This document shows, piece by piece, positions 7,460 to 15,160 of a stretch of DNA of 64,000 bases. Both the position numbers and the translations under genes were made by a program. The stretch covers positions 1,182,822 to 1,246,821 of the forward strand of contig JAGTTP010000001.1 in NCBI GenBank assembly GCA_018223365.1, in the 5' to 3' direction. The DNA comes from Clostridiaceae bacterium Marseille-Q4145. GTDB taxonomy: Bacteria > Bacillota > Clostridia > Lachnospirales > Lachnospiraceae. Below the pieces are notes generated by a model. The model saw nothing but the letters and a program-made list of their open reading frames with translations, had not been told where the DNA came from and did not search any database. The stretch's first letter is position 1, and the number at the start of each line of letters is the position of its first letter.

Positions 7460-8187
7460 TCTTATCCCAGAAGCAAATCGAAGAAATTGCAGCAGCCGTC
7501 ACGGAAGACTTCAACAAGTTCTTCTTCGGCACGGAGTCCGAGGAAGTCCGTATGGCTCGTGCTACGCCGATTGATCAGTTCGCAAGGGACTATCTCGGCT
7601 TGCAAGTATCTTTCGCCCGCCTGTCTTCCGATGGAAGTATTTGCGGCTTGACTGCTTATACAGATACAGAGTACATCGTCGAGGAAAAGGGTGTCAGGCG
7701 AACACTTCCGCTCAGATGTAATCAGGTGTTGCTCGACGAGAGTTTCATCCGTCAGGGACAGATAAAGAAGCTCTGCGGGAAGCGGCGCTTCACCCTTGCC
7801 CATGAATGCGCTCACCAGATTCTCTATCAGATGGAATCCGATGAAGTCAAGCAATGCTGCAACCGGCAGTATTCCGCACGAACAGCCTATTCGCTGCGCG
7901 ATCTCAAAACACATGAGGACTGGAATGAATGGCAAGCAAACGTCCTCGGTGCGGCACTTCTGATGCCGCAGAAAGAAATTGACCTTGCCGCATGGTATTT
8001 CATCCCTGAGAAGAAGCTGACGTCCTATGACGGCTACTTTACATACCGGGATCGCCTGTCGCTCAGAGCGATATGCGCACAACTCGGTGTTTCCCAATCC
8101 GCAGCCGTCATCCGTCTGCGCCAGCTTGGTTATCTCGAAGACCGCCCATATTCAGAGTTCAACGATCCGACGGAGGTATGGGCATGA
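7456..8187 (+). CDS. Second ImmA/IrrE-family metalloprotease
   Basis: This 243-residue protein has HECAH at residues 116-120 (FTLAHECAHQILYQ), followed by NEWQANVLGAALLMP with the expected acidic ligand, and ends in a helix-turn-helix-like region (AICAQLGVSQSAAVIRLRQLGYL). It starts at a GTG that overlaps the previous stop. It differs clearly from the ImmA-like protein on the other side of the operator. It may cleave the same repressor or another regulator, and its C-terminal DNA-binding-like part could bring it to the operator; both points are inference. Confidence 0.82.
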   Translation: MILSQKQIEEIAAAVTEDFNKFFFGTESEEVRMARATPIDQFARDYLGLQVSFARLSSDGSICGLTAYTDTEYIVEEKGVRRTLPLRCNQVLLDESFIRQGQIKKLCGKRRFTLAHECAHQILYQMESDEVKQCCNRQYSARTAYSLRDLKTHEDWNEWQANVLGAALLMPQKEIDLAAWYFIPEKKLTSYDGYFTYRDRLSLRAICAQLGVSQSAAVIRLRQLGYLEDRPYSEFNDPTEVWA

Positions 8188-8429
8188 AAAAGAATATCCG
8201 TGTTACTGAACCGTCTGCTGAAATGCAGATGAAGATCAGACGGGCGCGTATCGCCATTGCCAGCCAGAAGAGGCGAACGATGGAATGCCCGTACTGCCAT
8301 CACAATACCATCATCGTTTTTGAGGACACAAGAGGTCACGTTCAGGCAAAGTGCAAACTCTGCGGAAGAGAAACCGTCTTCAATGTTCTCAGTATGAGAA
8401 GGTTATATCTCCACCTCAACAGAGGATAA
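8184..8429 (+). CDS. Small zinc-ribbon protein
   Basis: The 81-residue product begins MKKNIRVTEPSAEMQMK and has two Cys pairs, MECPYC and KCKLCG, 25 residues apart, which should bind one zinc ion. The ATG overlaps the stop of the second protease (ATGA) and GGAGG lies seven bases upstream. The N-terminal basic stretch suggests nucleic-acid binding. Similar small zinc-ribbon proteins are common in conjugative elements, but I cannot name this one. Confidence 0.65.
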   Translation: MKKNIRVTEPSAEMQMKIRRARIAIASQKRRTMECPYCHHNTIIVFEDTRGHVQAKCKLCGRETVFNVLSMRRLYLHLNRG

Positions 8430-8466
8430 GGAGTTTAACAAATAAATATTTGATAGCTGTGCTGTG

Positions 8467-8569
8467 GAGCCGCTGACTGGTGAGTCTTCCTAATGCCGCA
8501 TGAACAGAGTGTTCGCACTCTGTTTTATCGGCATGGGATCACAACTCACCGTCATGCGGCTCTTTTTTT
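8467..8569 (+). terminator. Elaborate three-tier hairpin with T tract (terminator or small RNA)
   Basis: Three nested stems: GAGCCGC-TGAC/GGTGAGT (8467-8485) with ACTCACC-GTCA/GCGGCTC (8544-8562); ATGCCG (8493-8498) with CGGCAT (8529-8534); and ACAGAGTG (8504-8511) with CACTCTGT (8516-8523) capped by TTCG. Seven T residues follow. It ends the rightward switch operon and may be more than a plain terminator. Confidence 0.75.
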
Positions 8570-8571
8570 AG

Positions 8572-8612
8572 GCTTGTCCATCCGCTGCTCCGCGCCAGCG
8601 GAAAGGACAAGC
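8572..8612 (+). promoter_or_regulatory. Hairpin enclosing the ribosome site of the next gene
   Basis: GCTTGTCC (8572-8579) pairs with GGACAAGC (8605-8612), and TCCGCTG (8581-8587) with CAGCGGA (8596-8602). The only plausible ribosome site, AAAGGA at 8602-8607, is inside the stem, and the ATG follows two bases later. Translation of the sigma-like gene would need the stem to open. Confidence 0.65.
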
Positions 8613-8613
8613 A

Positions 8614-9111
8614 ATGAAACGAATCCCTAAAACCCCTGTCGAGTTCGACTACGACCTCTGGACTACGGAGGACGGAAAGTGCATGGTGCGCGTAAAAATC
8701 ACCGGCGAAGTAACGGAGGTTGACCGTGAGGTCATGAAAATACTTCGCGCTGAGGAAAAGATGCTCAGACGTTCGTATGGCTCTGATGGTGCATCTGAGG
8801 ATGAAGACGGCGAAGAAAAAACTTCTGATGCTGTACTGTCCCTTGACGCTATGCCGGAGGACGATGTGAAGACTGCCGCATGGCTTGCTGACTCGTATGA
8901 TCTCGCAAAAGAAGTCACAATGCAGCTCATGGTTAAGACATTTTACGCCGGTCTGACAGAAAAACAGCGCGGTGTATTTGAGCATTGCATGATTGCTGGG
9001 GAAAGTCTAAGCAGCTATGCGCGGGAAATTGGCGTTGACTACACGACGGTTCAGGAAACCCGAAATGCCCTCAGAAAAAAATTCAAAAAATTTTTCTCCG
9101 GCACCCCCTAA
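8614..9111 (+). CDS. Sigma-70 region 4-like regulatory protein
   Basis: A 165-residue protein whose last ~55 residues look like sigma region 4: LTEKQRGVFEHCMIAGESL, then SSYAREIGVDYTTVQETRNALRKKFKKFF. The first ~60 residues (FDYDLWTTEDGKCMVRVKITGEV) form a strand-rich unit, joined by an acidic linker (SEDEDGEEKTSD). Region 2 of a true sigma factor is missing, so it probably acts as an activator or DNA-binding accessory. Genes like this commonly precede serine recombinase genes in Firmicute elements. Its start lies in a hairpin, so it may be translationally controlled. Confidence 0.78.
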   Translation: MKRIPKTPVEFDYDLWTTEDGKCMVRVKITGEVTEVDREVMKILRAEEKMLRRSYGSDGASEDEDGEEKTSDAVLSLDAMPEDDVKTAAWLADSYDLAKEVTMQLMVKTFYAGLTEKQRGVFEHCMIAGESLSSYAREIGVDYTTVQETRNALRKKFKKFFSGTP

Positions 9112-9625
9112 TTCGCTTAAAAAATGTCCGTTGTAAAGTGAAGGGGTTAATCAGACCGCTTCACTGTTCCTTGAAAACTGAATAGTTCAGTGCTGCGGAT
9201 CTTTCCGCTTCTGCGAAGCAACACAGCTTCCGACGCCAAGACCTCCTGCAAGGGAGTGAGCGACCTCCGGAGAGCTATAACAGCCGTGTGGTGTGGCTGC
9301 TTGCGACGATGCAGATGCCGGGTATAATGATACTTCCGTCTTTTCTTTGAAGGGGCGGCTCGGAGCGATCCTCGGAGGGGTGAGAGTCCCATGATACCGA
9401 TTGACCATTGGTAGTCCGCAGCATTCCCTATTCGGCAGGGGCGCGAGCTGCAAATATGCCGGAAGTAGAACACTGTGAAAACGTCCGAAAGGACTTATCA
9501 GTGAATACTATGGGCAGCGATCCTCATGACCGCTGCCTATCAATTTGCTGATAAAGTGTTCTCGCGGCTTAACGCATAAGAAGGTAAATATTGGGCAAGA
9601 ATACTCGTGAAAAGGCGGTGATGTT
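9112..9625 (+). ncRNA. Gene-free, highly foldable region; candidate structured RNA
   Basis: No convincing protein frame exists in these 514 bases. Many local stems are visible: GTGAAG/CTTCAC near 9138-9164, GCGGAT/CCGC and GCTTC/GAAGC near 9200-9230, CAGCC/GGCTG near 9281-9300, CTCGGAG repeats near 9360-9380, CACTG/CAGTG enclosing GTCC-gaaa-GGAC near 9470-9505, and GGCAGCG/CGCTGCC near 9512-9538. Early in it, TTCCTTGAAAACTGAA resembles the conserved motif of Firmicute rRNA leader/spacer regions. It might be a long regulatory RNA, a large untranslated leader for the downstream gene, or recombinase accessory DNA. Confidence 0.5.
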
Positions 9626-9850
9626 ATGGAGAATGAGAGAAGCAGAAAAGAACTTCTCGACTCCTTGGTGGATATTCGGGACGTCAAAATTGACCGTTCC
9701 ATGTCGGTAGAAGATCGGATGAAATCCTATGTGGAGCAGATCAAAAATCCCTATATGTTTAAGGTCGGCAACACGGTAGTTAGGGTTTCCTACGCAAATA
9801 CTCAGGCTACGATCAATGACAATTTCGTAAATCTGCTTGCAAGTATGTGA
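9626..9850 (+). CDS. Small conserved protein preceding the recombinases (DUF6870-like)
   Basis: The 74-residue product contains LLDSLVDIRDVKIDRSMSVEDR and IKNPYMFKVGNTVVRVSYAN, a pattern I recall from DUF6870 proteins, which are found near serine recombinases in Clostridia. GGCGGTGATG precedes the ATG. No membrane segment or catalytic residue stands out. Its constant position before recombinase genes suggests a role in recombination, for example as an accessory or directionality factor, but that is inference. Confidence 0.65.
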   Translation: MENERSRKELLDSLVDIRDVKIDRSMSVEDRMKSYVEQIKNPYMFKVGNTVVRVSYANTQATINDNFVNLLASM

Positions 9851-9905
9851 GAAAGCCGTCGGATAACCCCAAAAGAATCTTTTTTGTGAACAAATCTGAA
9901 AAGGC

Positions 9906-9934
9906 TGGATAATTGCTTTGGACTGTGCTATAAT
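9906..9934 (+). promoter_or_regulatory. Promoter of the recombinase operon
   Basis: TGGATA at 9906-9911, a 17-base spacer, and TATAAT at 9929-9934 with an upstream TGC (extended -10). It lies 84 bases before the first recombinase gene. GATAACCC (9862-9869) and GGGTTATC (9980-9987) flank it as an 8-base inverted repeat, a possible operator pair. Confidence 0.65.
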
Positions 9935-10017
9935 AAGCATGGACAAAATCAGCGAAACACCACTGCTACTTTAGTTTTCGGGTTATCAGACCGGAATAAA
10001 GTAAGGAGTGGCGTTTT

Positions 10018-11709
10018 ATGCTGAAATTATCTTTGGATAAAGATTATAAAGCCGCCATCTACCTGAGATTATCAAAGGAAGATGGCGACTTTTCTATTTC
10101 CGGCGAAAAACTTGAGAGTGACAGCATTTCAAACCAGAGAATGCTCATTATGGAATACCTCAAGAAGCACCCGGAGATTACCGTAGTAAAAGAATACTGC
10201 GATGACGGCTTTACCGGCGCAAACTTTGAGCGTCCTGACTTCAACAGAATGATGGAGGCTGTCCGCGCTGGCTTAGTTGACTGCATCGTGGTGAAAGACC
10301 TTTCGCGTTTTGGTCGTGAGTATATTGAGGCTGGTGACTACATCCAGAAGATATTCCCCCGCCTCGGTATTCGCTTTATTGCAATCAACGACAACTATGA
10401 CAGCGCACAGCCCGGAGCGGCAGACAACGAGCTTGTCCTTCCGTTCAAGAACCTGATGAACGATTCCTATTGCCGTGACATCTCCATCAAAGTCAGATCA
10501 AACCTTGATGCAAAGCGACGGAATGGACAGTTTGTCGGCTCTCGTGTGGTTTTCGGGTATCTGAGATCACCGGACAACAAGAACCAGTTGGTGATTGACC
10601 CGGTTGCTGCGCCGGTTGTGCAGGATATTTTCAAGTGGAAGATAGAAGGGCTGTCTCCGGCTCAGATCGCAGACCGGCTTAATGACGCCAATGTCCCTTC
10701 TCCGATTGAATACAAGAAAGCGAATGGCTCAAAGCAGCGCACCTGTTTCCAGACGAAGAAGGTTGCTCTGTGGAGCGCCGTTGCGATATATCGCATTCTC
10801 AAGAACGAGGTTTATACCGGAACACTGGTGCAAGGCAAAACCACGTCTCCAAACCACAAGGTTAAAAAGACCGTAGTGAAGCCGCAAAGCGAGTGGGCGC
10901 GGACAGAAAATGCCCATGAGCCTATCATTGCCCATGCTCAATTCGATCTTGTTCAGAAGCTCATGCTGGATGATACAAGAAGCCCGTCCGGTGCAACCGG
11001 CGTCCATCCGTTTTCCGGGAAAATTTATTGTGCTGACTGCGGAAGCCCGATGGTACGCAGAGTATCACGCTGCGGAGATAAGGAATATGCCTATTTCATC
11101 TGCGGTGGCAACAAGAGCGACAAGACCTTCTGTTCGTCTCACAGCATCAAAGAATCTGTTGTATATGATACCGTTCTCGCTGTCGTTCAAGGACATATTG
11201 ACGCCGCTATGAATATGGCAGATGCGTTGAAGCAGATTGACGATATGGCTTGGGAAAACCGCGAGATTGAGAAGATCAAAGCAAAAATTTCGTTTCAGGA
11301 AGAAATCATTGATAAGAACCGCCGCTTGAAAACCGGTGCTTATGAAGACTTCAAGAGCGATTTTATCAGCCGTGAGGAATACAAAGCCTTTACAGCTCAG
11401 TTCGACCAGCAGATCAAGGAGGCAAGCGACACCATTATGCGGCTCACCAGTGAGCGAAACAGCGTGATGGGAGGTCTGGCAGAACAACAAAGCTGGCTTG
11501 AGCAATTCAGAAAATACGCAAATATCAAGGAACTCACTCGAAGCACCGTGGTCAACTTAATCGACTATATTCACATTCGAGAGAATAAAGACATTGATGT
11601 CGGTCTCATGCACTGCGACCGCTTTGCATCTATCGTTGAGTTCCTGCGCGAACGTCAGGAAAAGGAGGACGCGAATAAAGTCATTCGCTTTGAAAGGAAG
11701 GTGGTCTAA
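10018..11709 (+). CDS. Large serine recombinase 1 of a triplet
   Basis: This 563-residue protein has the serine recombinase catalytic domain (residues ~10-160): the nucleophile Ser19 in IYLRLSKEDG, then DDGFTGANFERPDF and CIVVKDLSRFGREYIE. The recombinase domain follows, then a zinc ribbon (CADCGSPM and later cysteines near residues 340-375) and a coiled coil near 420-500. It should cut and join DNA at the element ends through a phosphoserine link. AAGGAG precedes the ATG. Its stop and the next start share one base, so the triplet is translated in concert. Confidence 0.93.
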   Translation: MLKLSLDKDYKAAIYLRLSKEDGDFSISGEKLESDSISNQRMLIMEYLKKHPEITVVKEYCDDGFTGANFERPDFNRMMEAVRAGLVDCIVVKDLSRFGREYIEAGDYIQKIFPRLGIRFIAINDNYDSAQPGAADNELVLPFKNLMNDSYCRDISIKVRSNLDAKRRNGQFVGSRVVFGYLRSPDNKNQLVIDPVAAPVVQDIFKWKIEGLSPAQIADRLNDANVPSPIEYKKANGSKQRTCFQTKKVALWSAVAIYRILKNEVYTGTLVQGKTTSPNHKVKKTVVKPQSEWARTENAHEPIIAHAQFDLVQKLMLDDTRSPSGATGVHPFSGKIYCADCGSPMVRRVSRCGDKEYAYFICGGNKSDKTFCSSHSIKESVVYDTVLAVVQGHIDAAMNMADALKQIDDMAWENREIEKIKAKISFQEEIIDKNRRLKTGAYEDFKSDFISREEYKAFTAQFDQQIKEASDTIMRLTSERNSVMGGLAEQQSWLEQFRKYANIKELTRSTVVNLIDYIHIRENKDIDVGLMHCDRFASIVEFLRERQEKEDANKVIRFERKVV

Positions 11710-13409
11710 TGGCACGAGTATCGCGGAAAAAGCAAAATCTCCCTACCCCAGCAGTTGATACTCCTATCCGCCGCTGGAAAACCGCTCTTTATGTCCGCCT
11801 CTCCGTCGAGGATAACGGTAAAGGTTCGGACTCGATTGATAACCAGACCACGCTCCTTGAAGACTATGTTGCGTCACGCTCGTATCTTGAGAAGACGGCG
11901 CTGTTCGTTGACAACGGCTATACCGGAACCGATTTTCTCCGTCCAGAGTTTAACCGGATGATGGAAGCCGTCAAGATGGGCATTGTAGATTGCATCGTGG
12001 TGAAGGACTTATCCCGTCTCGGCAGAAACTATATTGAAACCTCTCAGTTCATTGAAAAGGTCTGCCCGTTCTTCGATTTGCGCTTTATCTCCGTCAATGA
12101 CTCCTTTGACACTGCAACGGTAACGAGCGAAGGGCATTTGTCCGCTTCCTTGTCGAACATCGTCAATGATTTTTATGCGAAGGACATCTCGCGCAAGGTC
12201 ACAACAGCCCTTCAAGCGAAGATGGAGCGCGGGGATTATATCGGAAACTATGCACCTTATGGTTATCGTAAAGACCCTGAGAACAAGAACCATCTTCTGA
12301 TCGACCCTGAAACTGCGCCGATTGTTGTCCAGATATTCCAATGGAGAGCCGAAGGTGTCAGCTACATGGGCATCAACAAAAAGCTTAACGATGCCGGTAT
12401 TCTTTCACCCAGTCAGCTCAAACGGGAGCGCGGGGTGGAAACGAACTTCAATAAGAAGGATCGGGTCATTCTGTGGAACAAACACATGATAACCGAAATT
12501 CTTCAAAACATCGTCTATATCGGGCATTTAGCTCAGAAGAAAGGCAGTCAGTGTCTCTATGGAGGCATCCCTTATCACATCACGTCCGAAGACGAATGGA
12601 TCATCGCTAAAAACACCCATGAGCCACTTCTCAGTGAAGAACTTTTTGAAAAGGTGCAGGAGATCAACCGTGCAGCCGTAGAACGCACGAGAGCCAATTC
12701 AGGCAAGTACGATCATCTACCCAAAGCGAAAAATATCTACGGGAAGAAGTTTGTATGTGCCGAGTGCGGAGCAATTATGAAATTGCAACGTTCCATCAGC
12801 ACGAAGAAGGACAAGGTGTATTTCACCTTCAAATGCCCGACCTACGCCGAGCATGGAACAAGAGGTTGTTCCGACGTGAAAATACGGAAGCAGGATCTTG
12901 ACGATGCAGTTTTTTCCTTCATCAAGTCTCAGATGGAAGTATTCCTCGATATGGAGAAGACGCTTCATTCTCTGCTGGCAATGAAAAAAGTCATGATTAA
13001 GCAAGACAATACCGTTCAAGAGATACGGACACTGCGTCAAAAACTTGCGCAAAAACAGTCTCTCCTTAGCGGTATGTATGTTGATCTCAAGGAAGGATTG
13101 CTCTCTGACGCCGAGTACAGCCACCATAAAGAGATCGTCATGGAGGACATCCGGGCGATTGAGAGAAATCTATCCGAGCTGGAAGCGCCAAAGAATCAGA
13201 CAGAGGAACAGATTACCGGCGAAATGAAGTGGAAGCAGATGATCCGCCGTTTCCACGACGCGACGGAAATCTCCGAAGAAATGGCGGACGCTTTCATCGA
13301 GACTATGGAAATTCATGAGGACGGCACATTGGAAATCAAACTCAGCTATATGGATGAGTTTGCAGCACTTACGAAGACTTGCGAGAAAATCAGGAAGGAG
13401 GTTGCTTGA
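11709..13409 (+). CDS. Large serine recombinase 2 of a triplet
   Basis: The 566-residue protein has a basic N-terminal extension, then Ser32 in LYVRLSVEDNG, DNGYTGTDFLRPEF and CIVVKDLSRLGRNYIE. A zinc ribbon (FVCAECGAIMKL and FKCP...RGC) is near residues 350-395, followed by a coiled coil. All catalytic arginines appear intact, so I read it as active. It overlaps the preceding gene by one base and the next by one base. In related triplets it is not settled which member does integration and which excision; nothing in the sequence decides it here. Confidence 0.93.
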   Translation: MARVSRKKQNLPTPAVDTPIRRWKTALYVRLSVEDNGKGSDSIDNQTTLLEDYVASRSYLEKTALFVDNGYTGTDFLRPEFNRMMEAVKMGIVDCIVVKDLSRLGRNYIETSQFIEKVCPFFDLRFISVNDSFDTATVTSEGHLSASLSNIVNDFYAKDISRKVTTALQAKMERGDYIGNYAPYGYRKDPENKNHLLIDPETAPIVVQIFQWRAEGVSYMGINKKLNDAGILSPSQLKRERGVETNFNKKDRVILWNKHMITEILQNIVYIGHLAQKKGSQCLYGGIPYHITSEDEWIIAKNTHEPLLSEELFEKVQEINRAAVERTRANSGKYDHLPKAKNIYGKKFVCAECGAIMKLQRSISTKKDKVYFTFKCPTYAEHGTRGCSDVKIRKQDLDDAVFSFIKSQMEVFLDMEKTLHSLLAMKKVMIKQDNTVQEIRTLRQKLAQKQSLLSGMYVDLKEGLLSDAEYSHHKEIVMEDIRAIERNLSELEAPKNQTEEQITGEMKWKQMIRRFHDATEISEEMADAFIETMEIHEDGTLEIKLSYMDEFAALTKTCEKIRKEVA

Positions 13410-14980
13410 TGAAACAGCAAATCGCTATTTATCTGCGCTTGTCGCTTGAAGACGTTGACAAGCGCACAAACAAAGTCAAGGACGAGAGCAACAGTATCGC
13501 ATCGCAGCGTATGCTCATCAATCGTCATCTGGATCAGAACCCGCTTCTCTGCGATCTGCCTCGTATAGAGTTCTGCGATGACGGTTTCTCCGGCACGAAC
13601 TTTGATCGTCCTGACTTTGCAAAGATGATAGAGTGCGCAAAGCATGGAGAAATTAGCTGCATCGTAGTGAAAGACCTTTCCCGTTTCGGTCGAGACTATC
13701 TTGAAGTTGGTGACTATTTGGAGCATATTTTCCCGTTTCTCGGTATCCGCTTCAAGTCTATCAATGACCATTATGACAGCGCGAAACATGAAGGCAAGAC
13801 TATCAGTATGGATATTGCCTTCAAGAACCTTATCTATGACTATTACAGCAAAGACCTGTCCAAGAAGGTCAAGTCTGCAATGGGAATGAAACAGGAGAAG
13901 GCAAAGTTTGTGAACACAGTCCCATACGGGTATAAAGCCGATCCTGCTGACAAGCATCACCTTATCATCGACGTGGAAACCGCTCCGATAGTCCGCCGTA
14001 TTTTCATGGAAGTGATTGGTGGCAAGTCTTGCACACAGATTGCAAAGGAACTGAATACGGAGGGCATTCCAACACCCGCCCAGCATAAAGCCGTGTCCAG
14101 AAAGGCGTCTTCCAAGAAGCCCCAGTGGACACATCGCGGTATTCTGACTATGATAGAGAGCGTGAAGTACGCTGGAACAATGGTCAACCATATCCGCGAA
14201 AGCAGATTCATCCGTGACAAAAACCAGCGGCGCGTTCCCAAAGAAGAATGGTATATCCGCGAAAATGCGCATGAGGCGATTGTGACAAAGGATGAATACG
14301 AACAGGCACAAGAGGCAATCCAGAGGCGTAGAAAGTTTGTCCGAAGTTCCCATGACCAGTCAGACCGAGTTTACTTCTGCGCCCATTGCGGCGGAAAACT
14401 TGAGAAAGCCAATGGAACTGTATTTGCGTGTCCGTCCCATCGGTATCACGATGGCAGTCCGTGTGAAAACGTCCGCTGGCGAAAAAGCGCACTTGAAGAA
14501 ATCGTCTTTGAAGCACTGAAAAGACAGATCGAGATCGTCAGTATTGAATCCGCAGCCGTCAGAAAAACAGCGAAAAGCAAAGGTGAAAGTCTGGAAAGAC
14601 AGCTCGTCTTGCTGAAAGCTCAGTATGATGCCTGTGATCGTGAGAAGTTTACGATCTATGAAAACTACCGTGAAGGGAAGCTGACTCCGGAAGAGTATCT
14701 GTCCGGCAAAGACGCCCTTGCACAAAAACAAGCCGCCCTGAAAGAGCAGCTTGAATCCTGTGAAACCCAGCTTGAGGTCTTCCATCAGCAAAGTCTCGAT
14801 GCAGAAGACCAGCATGAAGCAGCAAGCCGGATGACCGGCTTGCCCGATGACAAACTCAGAGAGCATCTGTATGATGCAGTTGAACGTGTACTTGTTTATG
14901 ACGCTGAGACAATCGAAATTGTCTGGAAGTTCAACGAATCAAAAATCGACACCGATGAAAACATCGGAGTTGCGAATTGA
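13409..14980 (+). CDS. Large serine recombinase 3 of a triplet
   Basis: Start at ATG 13409, which overlaps the previous stop (TGATG) and has GGAGG upstream, giving 523 residues. The nucleophile is Ser12 in IYLRLSLEDVD, followed by DDGFSGTNFDRPDF and CIVVKDLSRFGRDYLE. A zinc ribbon (YFCAHCGGKLEK, FACP) is near residues 315-350 and a coiled coil follows. It is the last gene of the element before the right junction in spoVT. The stop codon lies inside a 12-base inverted repeat (14959-14991) that probably helps end the transcript. Confidence 0.93.
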   Translation: MKQQIAIYLRLSLEDVDKRTNKVKDESNSIASQRMLINRHLDQNPLLCDLPRIEFCDDGFSGTNFDRPDFAKMIECAKHGEISCIVVKDLSRFGRDYLEVGDYLEHIFPFLGIRFKSINDHYDSAKHEGKTISMDIAFKNLIYDYYSKDLSKKVKSAMGMKQEKAKFVNTVPYGYKADPADKHHLIIDVETAPIVRRIFMEVIGGKSCTQIAKELNTEGIPTPAQHKAVSRKASSKKPQWTHRGILTMIESVKYAGTMVNHIRESRFIRDKNQRRVPKEEWYIRENAHEAIVTKDEYEQAQEAIQRRRKFVRSSHDQSDRVYFCAHCGGKLEKANGTVFACPSHRYHDGSPCENVRWRKSALEEIVFEALKRQIEIVSIESAAVRKTAKSKGESLERQLVLLKAQYDACDREKFTIYENYREGKLTPEEYLSGKDALAQKQAALKEQLESCETQLEVFHQQSLDAEDQHEAASRMTGLPDDKLREHLYDAVERVLVYDAETIEIVWKFNESKIDTDENIGVAN

Positions 14981-14991
14981 CTCCGGTGTTT
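14959..14991 (+). terminator. Hairpin at the end of the recombinase operon
   Basis: AAACATCGGAGT (14959-14970) pairs with ACTCCGGTGTTT (14980-14991), with one G-U pair and a nine-base loop. It overlaps the stop codon of recombinase 3. Only three T residues follow, so termination may be partial. Confidence 0.5.
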
Positions 14992-15149
14992 CATTTCGGG
15001 GCAAATCTGTCGAATTTGCTCCTAAAATAACATAATCTATCGAAACCTCGTAGGCGCATCGTAGCACCGTCCGGAAAGCCCAGAGCCATTGATATTAAAG
15101 GCTTTTCGGATAGTTTGTAAAATTTTTTTGCACCTACTTGACATAAAGG
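14992..15149. other. Right end of the mobile element
   Basis: These 158 bases hold no gene. A hairpin, TCCGGAAAGCC (15070-15080) with GGCTTTTCGGA (15100-15110), is followed by an A/T-rich run with seven T residues. Recombinase-binding half-site sequences are expected here. The homology to spoVT begins at 15150, immediately after TTGACATAAAGG. Confidence 0.7.
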
Positions 15150-15160
15150 GATGATCTGGG
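15145..15160. other. Right attachment junction (attR) within spoVT
   Basis: Reading spoVT backward, codons 11-16 (Asp-Asp-Leu-Gly-Arg-Val) are intact from 15150 on, but the expected Ile codon 10 is replaced by AGG and an in-frame TAA lies at 15144-15146. The exchange point is therefore at or just around GGGATGATC. Serine recombinases join at a two-base core; a GA is present at two places in this stretch. The precise core needs the left end. Confidence 0.7.

Noticed and set aside
9147..9473. Minus-strand frames of 88-108 codons in the gene-free region
   Set aside because: Basic, low-complexity translations typical of structured GC-rich DNA, without ribosome sites.
9290..9560. Group II intron or IscB-type RNA in the foldable region
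   Set aside because: GTGTGG and GTGAGAGTCCC superficially resemble intron sequence, but no domain V, no reverse transcriptase and no IscB gene are nearby.
11065..14353. Minus-strand frames of 100-335 codons opposite the recombinases
   Set aside because: No recognisable motifs and fully covered by the well-supported recombinase genes.
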